NCBI GenBank assembly: GCA_021813335.1
Contig: JAKALC010000020.1
Span: 1-10,912, forward strand
Direction: 5' to 3'
Length of the DNA stretch: 10,912 nt
DNA from: a bacterium
Lineage (GTDB): Bacteria > Patescibacteriota > Minisyncoccia > Phycocordibacterales > SBAW01
The notes beneath the pieces are model-generated. The model saw only the letters and a list, made by a program, of their open reading frames with translations. It searched no databases and was not told where the DNA came from. Positions 1-6,237 of the stretch are shown here, in pieces (within the stretch, counting starts at the first letter, position 1; each line of letters opens with the position of its first letter). A program made the position numbers and the translations under genes.

Positions 1-303
1 GCGCGCGGCGTCTTTGTCGGTCGGATCGCCGATGCGCGCGGTGAAATCGCCGAAGAGGATGATGATCTCGTGGCCGAGTTTCCGAAGCCGCTCGAGGAGC
101 AGAAAGTTGGTGGCATGTCCGAGATGGAGCTCGGGGCCCGTCGCGTCGGCGCCGATGTAGATGCGCAGACGCTTGCCGCCCATAAGCGCCTTCTTGAAGG
201 CCTCCCTCGAGGGCAATATCTCGGCGACGCTCCGCGAGAGCGCCTCGTCCACGGCGCGCTCATCGGTCGATACCAGAATACCGCGTCCCCCGAATAGTCG
301 CAT
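1..303 (-). CDS. tyrS: Tyrosyl-tRNA synthetase, N-terminal part (cut by window edge)
   Basis: Charges tRNA-Tyr with tyrosine in the cytoplasm, a class I aminoacyl-tRNA synthetase reaction. The first 101 residues are visible, starting from the ATG at 303-301 and running off the left edge in frame. After a short N-terminal helix region (AEILPSREAFKKAL, about 27-40) comes the start of the Rossmann fold: RIYIGADATGPELHLGH at 47-63 carries the HIGH-type ATP-binding signature HLGH (60-63). It is followed by ERLRKLGHEIIILFGDFTARIGDPTDK (71-97), typical of TyrRS (GDFTxxIGDP). The KMSKS motif and C-terminal tRNA-binding domain lie outside the window. The gene is divergent from the PBP gene with 66 bases between starts. 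No Shine-Dalgarno is evident, and a promoter may sit almost at the ATG. TrpRS is less likely because GDFTARIGDPTDK is the TyrRS form. Confidence 0.93.
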   Translation of the reverse strand, partial: MRLFGGRGILVSTDERAVDEALSRSVAEILPSREAFKKALMGGKRLRIYIGADATGPELHLGHATNFLLLERLRKLGHEIIILFGDFTARIGDPTDKDAAR

Positions 304-311
304 ACGACGTT

Positions 312-341
312 ACTGTATCACATCGGGCACGGCGATGATAA
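312..341 (-). promoter_or_regulatory. Possible tyrS promoter (weak)
   Basis: On the minus strand TTATCA (341-336) and TACAGT (317-312) are spaced by 18 bases. Each matches 4 of 6 consensus sigma-70 positions. The -10 ends 8 bases before the tyrS ATG, which would leave a leader of only one or two bases. The -35 overlaps the -35 proposed for the divergent PBP gene. This is a weak match taken from consensus comparison only. Confidence 0.25.
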
Positions 342-363
342 CGAGGGGCGTTCGTGGTACCAT
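335..363 (+). promoter_or_regulatory. Possible promoter of the PBP gene, leaderless geometry
   Basis: ATGATA (335-340) and TACCAT (358-363) are separated by 17 bases, and each matches 4 of 6 consensus positions. The -10 is preceded by TGG (355-357), which fits an extended -10. It ends exactly 6 bases before the ATG at 370, so a start site 7 bases downstream of the -10 would coincide with the A of the start codon. The same geometry is seen before rpmH and jag. Sequence match only. Confidence 0.35.
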
Positions 364-369
364 ACGGCG

Positions 370-2631
370 ATGGCCTCCTCGCCCCTCCTCCGCGCGCTCC
401 GCACTCACCGCCGCCTCGTCGTCCTCTGGGTCCTCGGCGTTCTTTTTTTTATAGCCGGCATTACTGCGCTGTGGGCGGCATCGCTCAAGATCCCCGATCT
501 GTCCTCGATCGAGCAGCGCAAGATCGTGCAGTCGCTCAAAATCTACGACCGCACCGGCCAAGTCCTCCTCTACGACCTCAATAAGAATATCGATCGTACG
601 AACGTCCCGCTCTCGCAGATATCGCCGAACATCCAGCACGCGACGATCGCGATGGAAGACCCGACGTTCTACCAAAACCCCGGCGTCGAATGGACCTCCA
701 TCATCCGCGCCTTCTTGGCCGATGTGACGTCGCTCGGCGCCGTGCAGGGCGGCTCGACGCTCACTCAGCAGGTCGTGAAGCAGACCATCCTCTCGGGCGA
801 CAAAACGATCACCCGGAAACTCAAGGAGATCGTTCTCGCGCTCAAACTCACGCGGATGCTCCCGAAGGACCAAATCCTCGAGCTGTATCTTAACCAGGCC
901 CCGTACGGGGGCAGCATCTACGGCGTCGAGGAGGCGAGCCAGCAATTCTTCGGCGTGCCGGCCTCGCAGGTGACCGTTCCTGAGGCGGCCTATCTTACCG
1001 CGCTTCTCGCGGCGCCGACCTACTACTCGCCCTACGGCAACAACCGGGCCGAGCTCGACGCGCGCAAAAACATCGTGCTCGACAAAATGTACGAGCACGG
1101 ATACCTGAGCGCCGAGGAGCGCGACGCGGCGAAGGCCGCAGAGGTGGCTTTCCTGCCGCAGAGAACGACCGCCATACAAGCCCCCCACTTCGTGTTTTAT
1201 GTCGAGCAGTATCTCGAGCAGAAATACGGGCCCGACGTGCTCTCGCAGGGCGGATGGAAGGTAACAACAACCCTCGACGCCGACCTGCAGGCGCAGGCCG
1301 AATCGATCGTCCGCGCCGGCGCGCTTTCGAACGCGCAGAATTTCAACGCGTCGAATGCCGGTATGATCGCGCTCGATCCGAGGAACGGCCAAATCCTCGT
1401 TATGGTCGGATCGCGCAACTACTTCGATACGGAGATCGACGGCAACTACAACGTGACGCTCGCCCTGCGCCAGCCGGGGTCCGCGTTCAAGCCTTTCGCG
1501 TACGCGGTCGCGTTCGAAAAAGGATATACGCCGGATACTGTGCTCTTCGACGTGCCGACGCAGTTCTCAACATCCTGTAAGACGACCGACTATACGAACG
1601 ACAACGGCTGCTATTCCCCGGGAAACTACGACAACAAGTTCCGCGGCCCGATGACGCTGCGCGATGCCATAGCACAATCGATCAACGTCCCTTCGGTCGA
1701 GGTGCTGTATCTCGCCGGCATCTCCGACACCCTCGAACTCGCCAACGCGATGGGAGTGACGACGCTCGGCGACCCGAACCAATACGGCCTCACTCTCGTC
1801 CTCGGCGGCGGCGAAGTCACCCTGCTCCAAATGGCGAGCGCGTACGGCGCCTTCGCCCAGAACGGTATGCACTACCCCGCGACCGCGGTCCTCAAGATCG
1901 AGGACCAGGACGGCAATACGATCGAAGACAATAGTAATCCGGTCGGAACACAGGTTATGCCGACCTTTGTCGCCGAAGAGATCAACGACATCTTGTCGGA
2001 TCCGGTCGCCCGCGCGCCTCTCGGCGAGAACGAGTTGGTGAGCTTCCCTGGCTACGACGTCGCGGTGAAAACGGGCACCACGAACAATTACCGCGATGCT
2101 TGGACCATCGGCTACACGCCGAACCTCGTCGTCGGCATTTGGGCCGGGAATAACGACAATACGCCGATGGTGAAGAAAGTGTCCGGCTTCATTGTGGGCC
2201 CTATGTGGCACCAATTTATGCAGTATGCACTCGCTAAAGAGCCGGCGGCGGCGTTCTCGAGAAGCGACGAGAACCCGACCCTGGGCCTCAAGCCCGTGCT
2301 GCGGGGTATCTGGCAAGGAGGCGCTACCTCTATCGTCGATTCGCGCACTGGACAGCTTGCGACCGCGGCGACGCCTCCGCAATTTCTCCAGGAAGATGCC
2401 GTCTGTGACGTCCACTCAATCCTCTACTGGCTCGACAAATCAAATCCCGACGGGCCCGCGCCGGGCGCGGGAAGCACCGATCCCCAATTCCCCTACTGGG
2501 AGAGCGCTGCACGCGCTTGGGCGGCCCAGAACGGTTGTACTCAAGGAACCCAAGTTGTCATCGGGCCGGCGACGCCGGCGATGCTCGCCGCGGAGAGCGG
2601 GCAATCCGGAACCTCGACCCTTCCCCACTGA
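370..2631 (+). CDS. Class A penicillin-binding protein (bifunctional transglycosylase/transpeptidase, PBP1A-type)
   Basis: Polymerises lipid II into glycan strands and cross-links the peptides, acting on the outer face of the membrane. It has 753 residues, within the usual class A range. One membrane helix lies at about 16-37. The GT51 domain follows, with the catalytic Glu96 in EDPTFYQNPG (96-105), QGGSTLTQQ (126-134), RKLKE (149-153) and ELYLN (171-175). The transpeptidase domain has the acylated serine in SAFK (371-374), SIN (437-439) and KTGT (567-570), so all three penicillin-binding motifs are intact. The C-terminal tail (about 640-753) contains a tryptophan-rich segment (LYWLDK, FPYWES). 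Cysteine pairs at 403/414 and 679/723 lie outside the membrane and could form disulfides. The ATG at 370 is the start that places the membrane helix normally; no Shine-Dalgarno precedes it. It converges on the DUF721-like gene 9 bases away with no visible terminator between. Confidence 0.95.
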   Translation: MASSPLLRALRTHRRLVVLWVLGVLFFIAGITALWAASLKIPDLSSIEQRKIVQSLKIYDRTGQVLLYDLNKNIDRTNVPLSQISPNIQHATIAMEDPTFYQNPGVEWTSIIRAFLADVTSLGAVQGGSTLTQQVVKQTILSGDKTITRKLKEIVLALKLTRMLPKDQILELYLNQAPYGGSIYGVEEASQQFFGVPASQVTVPEAAYLTALLAAPTYYSPYGNNRAELDARKNIVLDKMYEHGYLSAEERDAAKAAEVAFLPQRTTAIQAPHFVFYVEQYLEQKYGPDVLSQGGWKVTTTLDADLQAQAESIVRAGALSNAQNFNASNAGMIALDPRNGQILVMVGSRNYFDTEIDGNYNVTLALRQPGSAFKPFAYAVAFEKGYTPDTVLFDVPTQFSTSCKTTDYTNDNGCYSPGNYDNKFRGPMTLRDAIAQSINVPSVEVLYLAGISDTLELANAMGVTTLGDPNQYGLTLVLGGGEVTLLQMASAYGAFAQNGMHYPATAVLKIEDQDGNTIEDNSNPVGTQVMPTFVAEEINDILSDPVARAPLGENELVSFPGYDVAVKTGTTNNYRDAWTIGYTPNLVVGIWAGNNDNTPMVKKVSGFIVGPMWHQFMQYALAKEPAAAFSRSDENPTLGLKPVLRGIWQGGATSIVDSRTGQLATAATPPQFLQEDAVCDVHSILYWLDKSNPDGPAPGAGSTDPQFPYWESAARAWAAQNGCTQGTQVVIGPATPAMLAAESGQSGTSTLPH

Positions 2632-2640
2632 CCCCAGATC

Positions 2641-2895
2641 TCAGCGGATATCTTTCAGCGTCGGGCCGGCTTTCGCGCGCGCGGCGGCAAGGAGCTCATC
2701 CTTATGGAGCCGCATCTCCGATTTTACGACTCCTGGGAGCGCGACTTCGGCGACGCCGCCGCGGACGCGGATATCGCGCTCCTCAACCTCAATCGAGAGC
2801 ACTTCTCTGAGCGCGTGCTGCACCGCCCGCGCCACCGCGCGGCCGGGCGGTAGAAAATTCTTGAACTTCTCGAGATAGGCCCCTATGCCGTCCAT
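2641..2895 (-). CDS. Small DciA/DUF721-like protein downstream of dnaN (candidate)
   Basis: An 84-residue protein starting 17 bases after the dnaN stop, so probably co-transcribed with dnaN. The start is fixed by a strong Shine-Dalgarno AGGAG (2906-2902), 6 bases before the ATG. What is seen: an N-terminal helix (FKNFLPPGRAVARAVQHALREVLSIE, about 11-36), then a strand-turn-strand (DIRVRGGVAEVALPG, 41-55), a helix region (VVKSEMRLHKDELLAAARAKAG, 57-78) and an ending TLKDIR. The order strand (VxxGVAxV), KSEMRLHKDELL, then final xDIR resembles the C-terminal core of DUF721, the domain of the bacterial helicase-loading factor DciA. That gene often lies near dnaA, dnaN, recF or gyrB. If so, it would help bring DnaB to the origin opened by DnaA. 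The tryptophan-containing first part of classical DUF721 is absent, so this could be a reduced variant or a different small protein. The gene itself is well supported; the function is inferred. Confidence 0.6.
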   Translation of the reverse strand: MDGIGAYLEKFKNFLPPGRAVARAVQHALREVLSIEVEERDIRVRGGVAEVALPGVVKSEMRLHKDELLAAARAKAGPTLKDIR

Positions 2896-2901
2896 AACGA
2901 T

Positions 2902-2906
2902 CTCCT
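2902..2906 (-). promoter_or_regulatory. Strong Shine-Dalgarno (AGGAG) of the DUF721-like gene
   Basis: AGGAG on the minus strand, spaced 6 bases (ATCGTT) from the ATG at 2895-2893. It is the only canonical Shine-Dalgarno I found before a gene start in this window, and it decides the start of this small gene. Its presence inside an operon contrasts with the leaderless-looking starts at transcription-unit heads. Confidence 0.75.
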
Positions 2907-2912
2907 GGAACC

Positions 2913-4010
2913 CTACCGATTCATCGGCATCGCCAGATACATATACGACGTGTCCGCCGCGTCCCTCACAACCATCGCCTTCCCGGGCCCGTTCGCTTGA
3001 AGGCGGACACTCTCTCCTATAATCGGCATAAGGCCGTCGGCCAAATAGCGGCTATTGAACGACATAGAAATCCCCTCGCCCGACACGGCAGCCTTGAGCA
3101 CACACTCTTCCTCTCCAACGTCGCTGTTCCTTGATGAAAGTTCGACGATCTTTTTCTTCGGATCTACCCCGAAAGAGACTTGCATAAATTTATCACTGAA
3201 AACGGTAAGCCCTTTGAGGGCCTGGGAGAGGTCGTCGCGAAGGACCACGGCCTCGGTCGAAAAATCTTTCGGGATGATCTGGCGATAGTTCGGGAAGGTC
3301 CCGTCGAGAAGACGGCTCGTGTAGTATACTTTGTCGACCTGAAGCGATATTTGATTGTCGTTATAGTAAACCTCGACGTCGCCCGACGCCCCCTCAAGAA
3401 TACGGATGAGCTCGGCCGCGTTTTTCGCCGGAATAAGAAGCGGTGAGACGCCGCCCCGGCTCTTAAGCGGCGTTGTTTTCTCAGCGAGCCTGAATGAATC
3501 AGTCGCCGCGAAATACAACTTCCCCGCATCGCCGGAAACAAAAACGCTCTGAAGTTCGGGTTTTATAGTGCTTACCGCCGAACAAAAAATGACGCTCTTG
3601 AGTCCGCGCATAAGGTCGGAACCGCGAACAGTGAACGAGTGTTCGGCGGAAACCTTCGGAAGCGATGGGAAATCGTCGTGGGGCACAGTTTTTATCGACG
3701 CCGACGATTTGTCGGTATGAAGTTTGAGAACGCCGCCGGCAACCGACCCTGAGACCGACGGGCTTTTTGTGTTTGAAACGAAGCCAAGGACGGTCGCCGA
3801 CGAAACCGCGCACACCCCGCCCTCGATAACCTTTGCCGGGATCGATATCTCAACACCGCATTCGAGATTCGTCGCGCGAAGCGTCAAAACGCCGCTCTCA
3901 CCGACAACAAGGATTGAATTGAGTACGGGAAGGTTTGTTTGTTTTTGAACAAACCTCGCGGCGAGCGACAGTGCTGAGAGAAGTTGGGTTGTAGCTGTCT
4001 CAAATTTCAT
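2913..4010 (-). CDS. dnaN: DNA polymerase III beta subunit (sliding clamp)
   Basis: Forms the dimeric ring that encircles DNA and tethers the replicative polymerase. It also recruits other replication and repair proteins through a hydrophobic pocket. The 365 residues match the family length, with three clamp-fold domains of about 120 residues each. Landmarks are NLPVLNSILV (26-35), the domain-one end VPHDDFPSLP (109-118), FAATDSFRLAEK (167-178, the ATDxxRLA motif), TSRLLDGTFPNYRQIIP (231-247), FNSRYLADGL (318-327) and the C-terminal YMYLAMPMNR (356-365), the equivalent of the usual YLxMPMR tail lining the protein-binding cleft. It follows dnaA across the 262-base putative oriC, the classic dnaA-dnaN order. 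The start is the ATG at 4010-4008, giving the normal MKF beginning; no Shine-Dalgarno is seen. The dnaN promoter is not obvious in the AT-rich spacer. Confidence 0.97.
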   Translation of the reverse strand: MKFETATTQLLSALSLAARFVQKQTNLPVLNSILVVGESGVLTLRATNLECGVEISIPAKVIEGGVCAVSSATVLGFVSNTKSPSVSGSVAGGVLKLHTDKSSASIKTVPHDDFPSLPKVSAEHSFTVRGSDLMRGLKSVIFCSAVSTIKPELQSVFVSGDAGKLYFAATDSFRLAEKTTPLKSRGGVSPLLIPAKNAAELIRILEGASGDVEVYYNDNQISLQVDKVYYTSRLLDGTFPNYRQIIPKDFSTEAVVLRDDLSQALKGLTVFSDKFMQVSFGVDPKKKIVELSSRNSDVGEEECVLKAAVSGEGISMSFNSRYLADGLMPIIGESVRLQANGPGKAMVVRDAADTSYMYLAMPMNR

Positions 4011-4061
4011 ATCAGGATCTTGGGTTGTTGGTAATCACCCGCAGGTTTCTTGGGTCTTTTG

Positions 4062-4096
4062 TATTTATATATAAATAAATAATGAAGAATAAGAAG
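4062..4096. other. AT-rich candidate DNA unwinding element with perfect 16-bp palindrome
   Basis: 4062-4077 reads TATTTATATATAAATA, identical to its reverse complement. It is continued by an A/T-rich stretch and, at 4085-4096, the triplets AAG AAT AAG AAG on the + strand. Read 3' to 5' away from the DnaA boxes these give mostly GAA, which fits the reported DnaA-trio pattern 3'-[G/A]A[T/A]-5' in three of four triplets. The assignment as the melting site is an inference from position and base composition. Confidence 0.55.
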
Positions 4097-4230
4097 GGTG
4101 TGTTAGTTAGTGGAAAATTAATTCCAACTTTGTTTTTCAATAACTTTTCACTAAAAGAATCCCTTTGTTCGTGGGTATAAGTTTTGGTGGAGGTATTCAT
4201 AAGGTTTTTATGGTTATAGATCGTTCGGTT

Positions 4231-4272
4231 CTACCCACAGCTTTTCATATCTTACCCACAAGGCTGCCCACA
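4231..4272 (+). promoter_or_regulatory. Cluster of three DnaA-box-like 9-mers
   Basis: TTACCCACA (4252-4260) differs from the consensus TTATCCACA at one position. CTACCCACA (4231-4239) differs at two and CTGCCCACA (4264-4272) at three. All share CCCACA and face the same way. The last one abuts the dnaA stop codon (4273-4275). The shared CCCACA with C at position 5 suggests a lineage-specific box, possibly T-[TA]-[CG]-CCCACA-like, rather than chance. Confidence 0.65.
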
Positions 4273-5604
4273 TTATTTCAACATCATACGGATCTGCTGG
4301 ATCTCTTGGGCGAGAGCGGCGTTTGTTTTTATCTCCTCGCGCATCTTGTCGCACGAGTGTATGACGGTGGTGTGGTCGCGGCCGCCCAACTTCTCGCCTA
4401 TCGTTGGGAATGATATGTGGAAATCCTCACGAAGCACGAACATAATGACCTGTCTCGGCCTCACGACCTCTTTCCGGCGGGTTTTTTCGTAAATAACCGG
4501 CTCTTCAATGCCGTAAAAATCAGCGATCGTTTTAATGACCTCCTGTATCGAGACGGCTTTCTTGGGAGAGTTCGCCGCGCGCAACAGGACCTTAACGTCG
4601 GCTATCGTGAGCGGCTCTTGGCGCATCTCGCTCGAAAGGAGGAGGATATTGAGCGCACCCTCAAGCTCCCGCACATTCCTTTCGACCGACGAGGCGATGT
4701 AATCGAGAACGTCGTCGGGGAGGACGGCGCCGCGCGCGGCCATCTTGGTGCGGATGATGGCGACGCGGCTTTCGTGGTCGGGCGGCGTTATGGACACGAT
4801 CATCCCCTGGTTGAAGCGCGATTTGAGGCGGTCGACCAGTTTTTGGATCATATTGGGGTGCTGGTCGGACGAGAAGATGAGCTGTTTGTTCTTATCGAAA
4901 AGGGCGTTGAAGAGATGAAAGAGCTCTTCCTGGGTCCCGCTTTTCCCGGAGAGGAATTGTATATCGTCCATAATGAGGAGGTCGTACTCGCGGTACTTCT
5001 CCTTGAAGGCCGGGATGCGCCCCCCCTGCATCGCGGAAACATATTCGAGATAGAACTTTTCCGAGGTGATGTAAAACACTTTGCGCTCCGGCGCCTTGGC
5101 GCGGAAGTGGTTGCCGATCCCCTGGATCAGGTGCGTCTTACCGAGGCCGGTCTCTCCATAGATGAAGAGCGGGTTGTACGATATCCCCGGCTTTTTGACG
5201 ACCGCCTGCGCGGCGGCGTAGGCGAGCTCGTTGAAGGGGCCGACGATGAACGTATCGAAGGTATAGCGCGGGTTCAGGTTGGTTTGGGTGTGGATGGTTT
5301 CAAGCGGGAGCTCGTTCGCGCGCGCGGGCGGCGCGACTTCCGCCGCCTTGCTCGGGTGCTTCGAGATGATGTATTCGACCGACCGGACGCTGGGAGAGAG
5401 CTGCCGCAGCGACGCGAGGATAAGCTTGTGGTACTTCGTCATAAACCAGTCGCGGACGAACTGGCTCGGGACGCCCACAAAAACAACCCCATCGTCGACG
5501 CGCACGACGTGGGTGTCGCGGAACCAAGTACTGAACGCGGCTTTAGGGAGCGTCAGCTCGAGATCGGTCAGTGCGTTTTCCCACAGCTCGCGCGTCGTTG
5601 TCAT
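4273..5604 (-). CDS. dnaA: Chromosomal replication initiator protein DnaA
   Basis: AAA+ ATPase that binds DnaA boxes, melts the origin and starts helicase loading. It has 443 residues with complete domains. Domain I is at about 1-80 (LWENALTDLELTLPKAAFSTWF, the helicase and DnaA contact region). Domain II is a short linker at about 82-112. Domain III is the ATPase with Walker A GETGLGKT (150-157), Walker B LLIMDD (209-214), sensor 1 region SSDQHP (245-250), LKSRF with the likely arginine finger (260-264) and sensor 2 region NVRELEGALN (310-319). Domain IV is the DNA-binding domain with the signature GGRDHTTVIHSCDKM (407-421). The ATG at 5604-5602 gives the canonical N-terminus. It is divergent from rpmH; two DnaA boxes and a good promoter (perfect TATAAT) lie upstream, so autoregulation is likely. 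The transcript would have only a few leader bases. Downstream is the putative oriC and then dnaN. Confidence 0.98.
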   Translation of the reverse strand: MTTTRELWENALTDLELTLPKAAFSTWFRDTHVVRVDDGVVFVGVPSQFVRDWFMTKYHKLILASLRQLSPSVRSVEYIISKHPSKAAEVAPPARANELPLETIHTQTNLNPRYTFDTFIVGPFNELAYAAAQAVVKKPGISYNPLFIYGETGLGKTHLIQGIGNHFRAKAPERKVFYITSEKFYLEYVSAMQGGRIPAFKEKYREYDLLIMDDIQFLSGKSGTQEELFHLFNALFDKNKQLIFSSDQHPNMIQKLVDRLKSRFNQGMIVSITPPDHESRVAIIRTKMAARGAVLPDDVLDYIASSVERNVRELEGALNILLLSSEMRQEPLTIADVKVLLRAANSPKKAVSIQEVIKTIADFYGIEEPVIYEKTRRKEVVRPRQVIMFVLREDFHISFPTIGEKLGGRDHTTVIHSCDKMREEIKTNAALAQEIQQIRMMLK

Positions 5605-5615
5605 ACGTACCAGGC

Positions 5616-5644
5616 ATTATAGGCGCCCGCGGCCCGCGTGGGAA
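5616..5644 (-). promoter_or_regulatory. dnaA promoter with perfect -10 box, near-leaderless
   Basis: On the minus strand, -35 TTCCCA (5644-5639, 4 of 6 to consensus), a spacer of 17 bases and -10 TATAAT (5621-5616, 6 of 6). Only 11 bases separate the -10 from the ATG at 5604, so the predicted leader is about 4-5 bases with no room for a Shine-Dalgarno. Confidence 0.7.
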
Positions 5645-5673
5645 CTACCGGAAACCCGCGGCGTTTTCTAATA

Positions 5674-5693
5674 TGTGGATAGTTTGGGGATAA
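5674..5693 (-). promoter_or_regulatory. Two DnaA boxes upstream of dnaA
   Basis: Read on the minus strand: TTATCCCCA (5693-5685) and CTATCCACA (5682-5674). Each is one mismatch from the consensus TTATCCACA, in the same orientation and 11 bases apart. They sit about 30 bases upstream of the dnaA -35 and between the divergent dnaA and rpmH promoters. They could mediate DnaA autoregulation or be a second part of a bipartite origin. Confidence 0.65.
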
Positions 5694-5716
5694 CCCGGGG
5701 CGGCCGGGCGCGGAGC

Positions 5717-5745
5717 TTTTCATACCCGTTTTTTTAGTGTATTGT
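5717..5745 (+). promoter_or_regulatory. rpmH-rnpA-yidC promoter, leaderless geometry
   Basis: TTTTCA (5717-5722), 17 bases, TATTGT (5740-5745), each 4 of 6 to sigma-70 consensus, then exactly 6 bases to the rpmH ATG at 5752. A start 7 bases after the -10 would fall on the A of the ATG. The -10 hexamer and the 6-base gap are identical to those before jag. Confidence 0.55.
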
Positions 5746-5751
5746 TGTCCT

Positions 5752-5886
5752 ATGAAAAGAACCTACCAGCCGAAAAAGAGGAAGCGCGCGAAGTCGCACG
5801 GCTTTCTCGCGCGCAAACGCACCGCCGGAGGGCGGAAGACGGTCGTCCGCCGCCGCCGCAAGGGCCGCGCCCGCCTCACCCCCTAA
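5752..5886 (+). CDS. rpmH: 50S ribosomal protein bL34
   Basis: A 44-residue, very basic protein of the large ribosomal subunit that packs against 23S rRNA. The sequence starts MKRTYQPKKRKRAKSHGFLA (1-20) and ends RRRRKGRARLTP. It matches the family pattern MKRTYQPxxRKRxxxHGFxxRxxTxxGRxxxxxRRxKGRxxLT almost throughout; the length is normal (44-46 in most bacteria). The stop is TAA at 5884-5886. It heads a + strand unit with rnpA 18 bases and yidC further downstream, the standard arrangement next to dnaA. No Shine-Dalgarno lies before the ATG. Confidence 0.97.
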   Translation: MKRTYQPKKRKRAKSHGFLARKRTAGGRKTVVRRRRKGRARLTP

Positions 5887-5904
5887 GACCAAGAGCTTCA
5901 CGCT

Positions 5905-6228
5905 ATGCTTCCCGCGCGCCGTCGTCTGCGCTCGAGCGAGGTCGCGGATATTATGCGCCGCGGCGCCCCGCGCCGCGGCTGCTTCACAACGGCGCGCGTA
6001 TCACCGAGCGGGGATGCTACACTGAGGGTGGCGGCGGTCGTTCCGAAGTCGCTCGCAGGAAACGCGGTCGTGCGCAACCGAGTCCGCCGGGCGCTCTACC
6101 GGGCCGCCGCCGCCCTTCCCCACGAGAAGGGCGCCAGCATCGTCGTTTTCGTGCGCACGATACCGCCGCCGCCCCTCGCCCCCGCCTTTCTCGACGACCT
6201 GAAGCATATTGTCGGGCCCGGGCGCTGA
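5905..6228 (+). CDS. rnpA: Ribonuclease P protein component
   Basis: Protein subunit of RNase P, which with the catalytic RNA removes 5' leaders from precursor tRNAs. It has 107 residues, typical for RnpA. It begins LPARRRLRSSEVADIMRRG (2-20), the usual LxxxxxF/V start. It contains VVPKSLAGNAVVRNRVRRAL (45-64), including the RNR signature RNRVRRALYR (57-66) that contacts the RNA. A central strand, GASIVVFVRT (76-85), precedes the C-terminal helix (FLDDLKHIV, 95-103). The family's central aromatic at the start (usually Phe) is not conserved here. It lies 18 bases after rpmH and 9 bases before yidC, so is probably translated from one transcript. The ATG at 5905 has at best a weak upstream purine stretch (AAGAG). 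Confidence 0.92.
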   Translation: MLPARRRLRSSEVADIMRRGAPRRGCFTTARVSPSGDATLRVAAVVPKSLAGNAVVRNRVRRALYRAAAALPHEKGASIVVFVRTIPPPPLAPAFLDDLKHIVGPGR

Positions 6229-6237
6229 CCACTTGCT

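Larger units (their letters stand above)
4011..4272. other. Putative chromosomal replication origin (oriC) between dnaA and dnaN
   Basis: This 262-base spacer is strikingly AT-rich against the GC-rich genes around it. Next to the dnaA stop it holds three DnaA-box-like 9-mers in the same orientation: CTACCCACA (4231-4239), TTACCCACA (4252-4260) and CTGCCCACA (4264-4272). A further inverted core, GTGGGTA, lies at 4171-4177. The spacing (21 and 12 bases) is close to whole helical turns. Towards dnaN comes an AT-only palindrome, TATTTATATATAAATA (4062-4077), and an A/T-rich stretch to about 4096, a good candidate unwinding element. The order dnaA stop, boxes, AT-rich element, dnaN start is that of the downstream origin region in Bacillus-type origins. 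A 62-codon open frame inside this spacer looks spurious. Confidence 0.8.

Noticed and set aside
443..450. Run of eight T in the 5' part of the PBP gene, possible phase-variation tract
   Set aside because: It encodes Leu-Phe-Phe of the membrane helix in the correct frame, and the gene is intact. A single short run is weak evidence of switching.
310..1392. Long minus-strand open frame (360 codons) opposite the PBP gene
   Set aside because: Antisense shadow of a certain gene in GC-rich DNA; rich in Arg, Asp and Val with no recognisable domain.
2632..2640. Terminator between the converging PBP and DUF721-like genes
   Set aside because: Only nine bases separate the stops and no hairpin with a T-tract was found.
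4012..4200. 62-codon minus-strand frame inside the dnaA-dnaN spacer
   Set aside because: AT-rich composition of the origin region, no Shine-Dalgarno, no recognisable sequence.
4417..5622. Plus-strand open frame of 401 codons opposite dnaA
   Set aside because: It lies over the complete, motif-bearing dnaA gene, and its protein is a low-complexity charged mirror of it.
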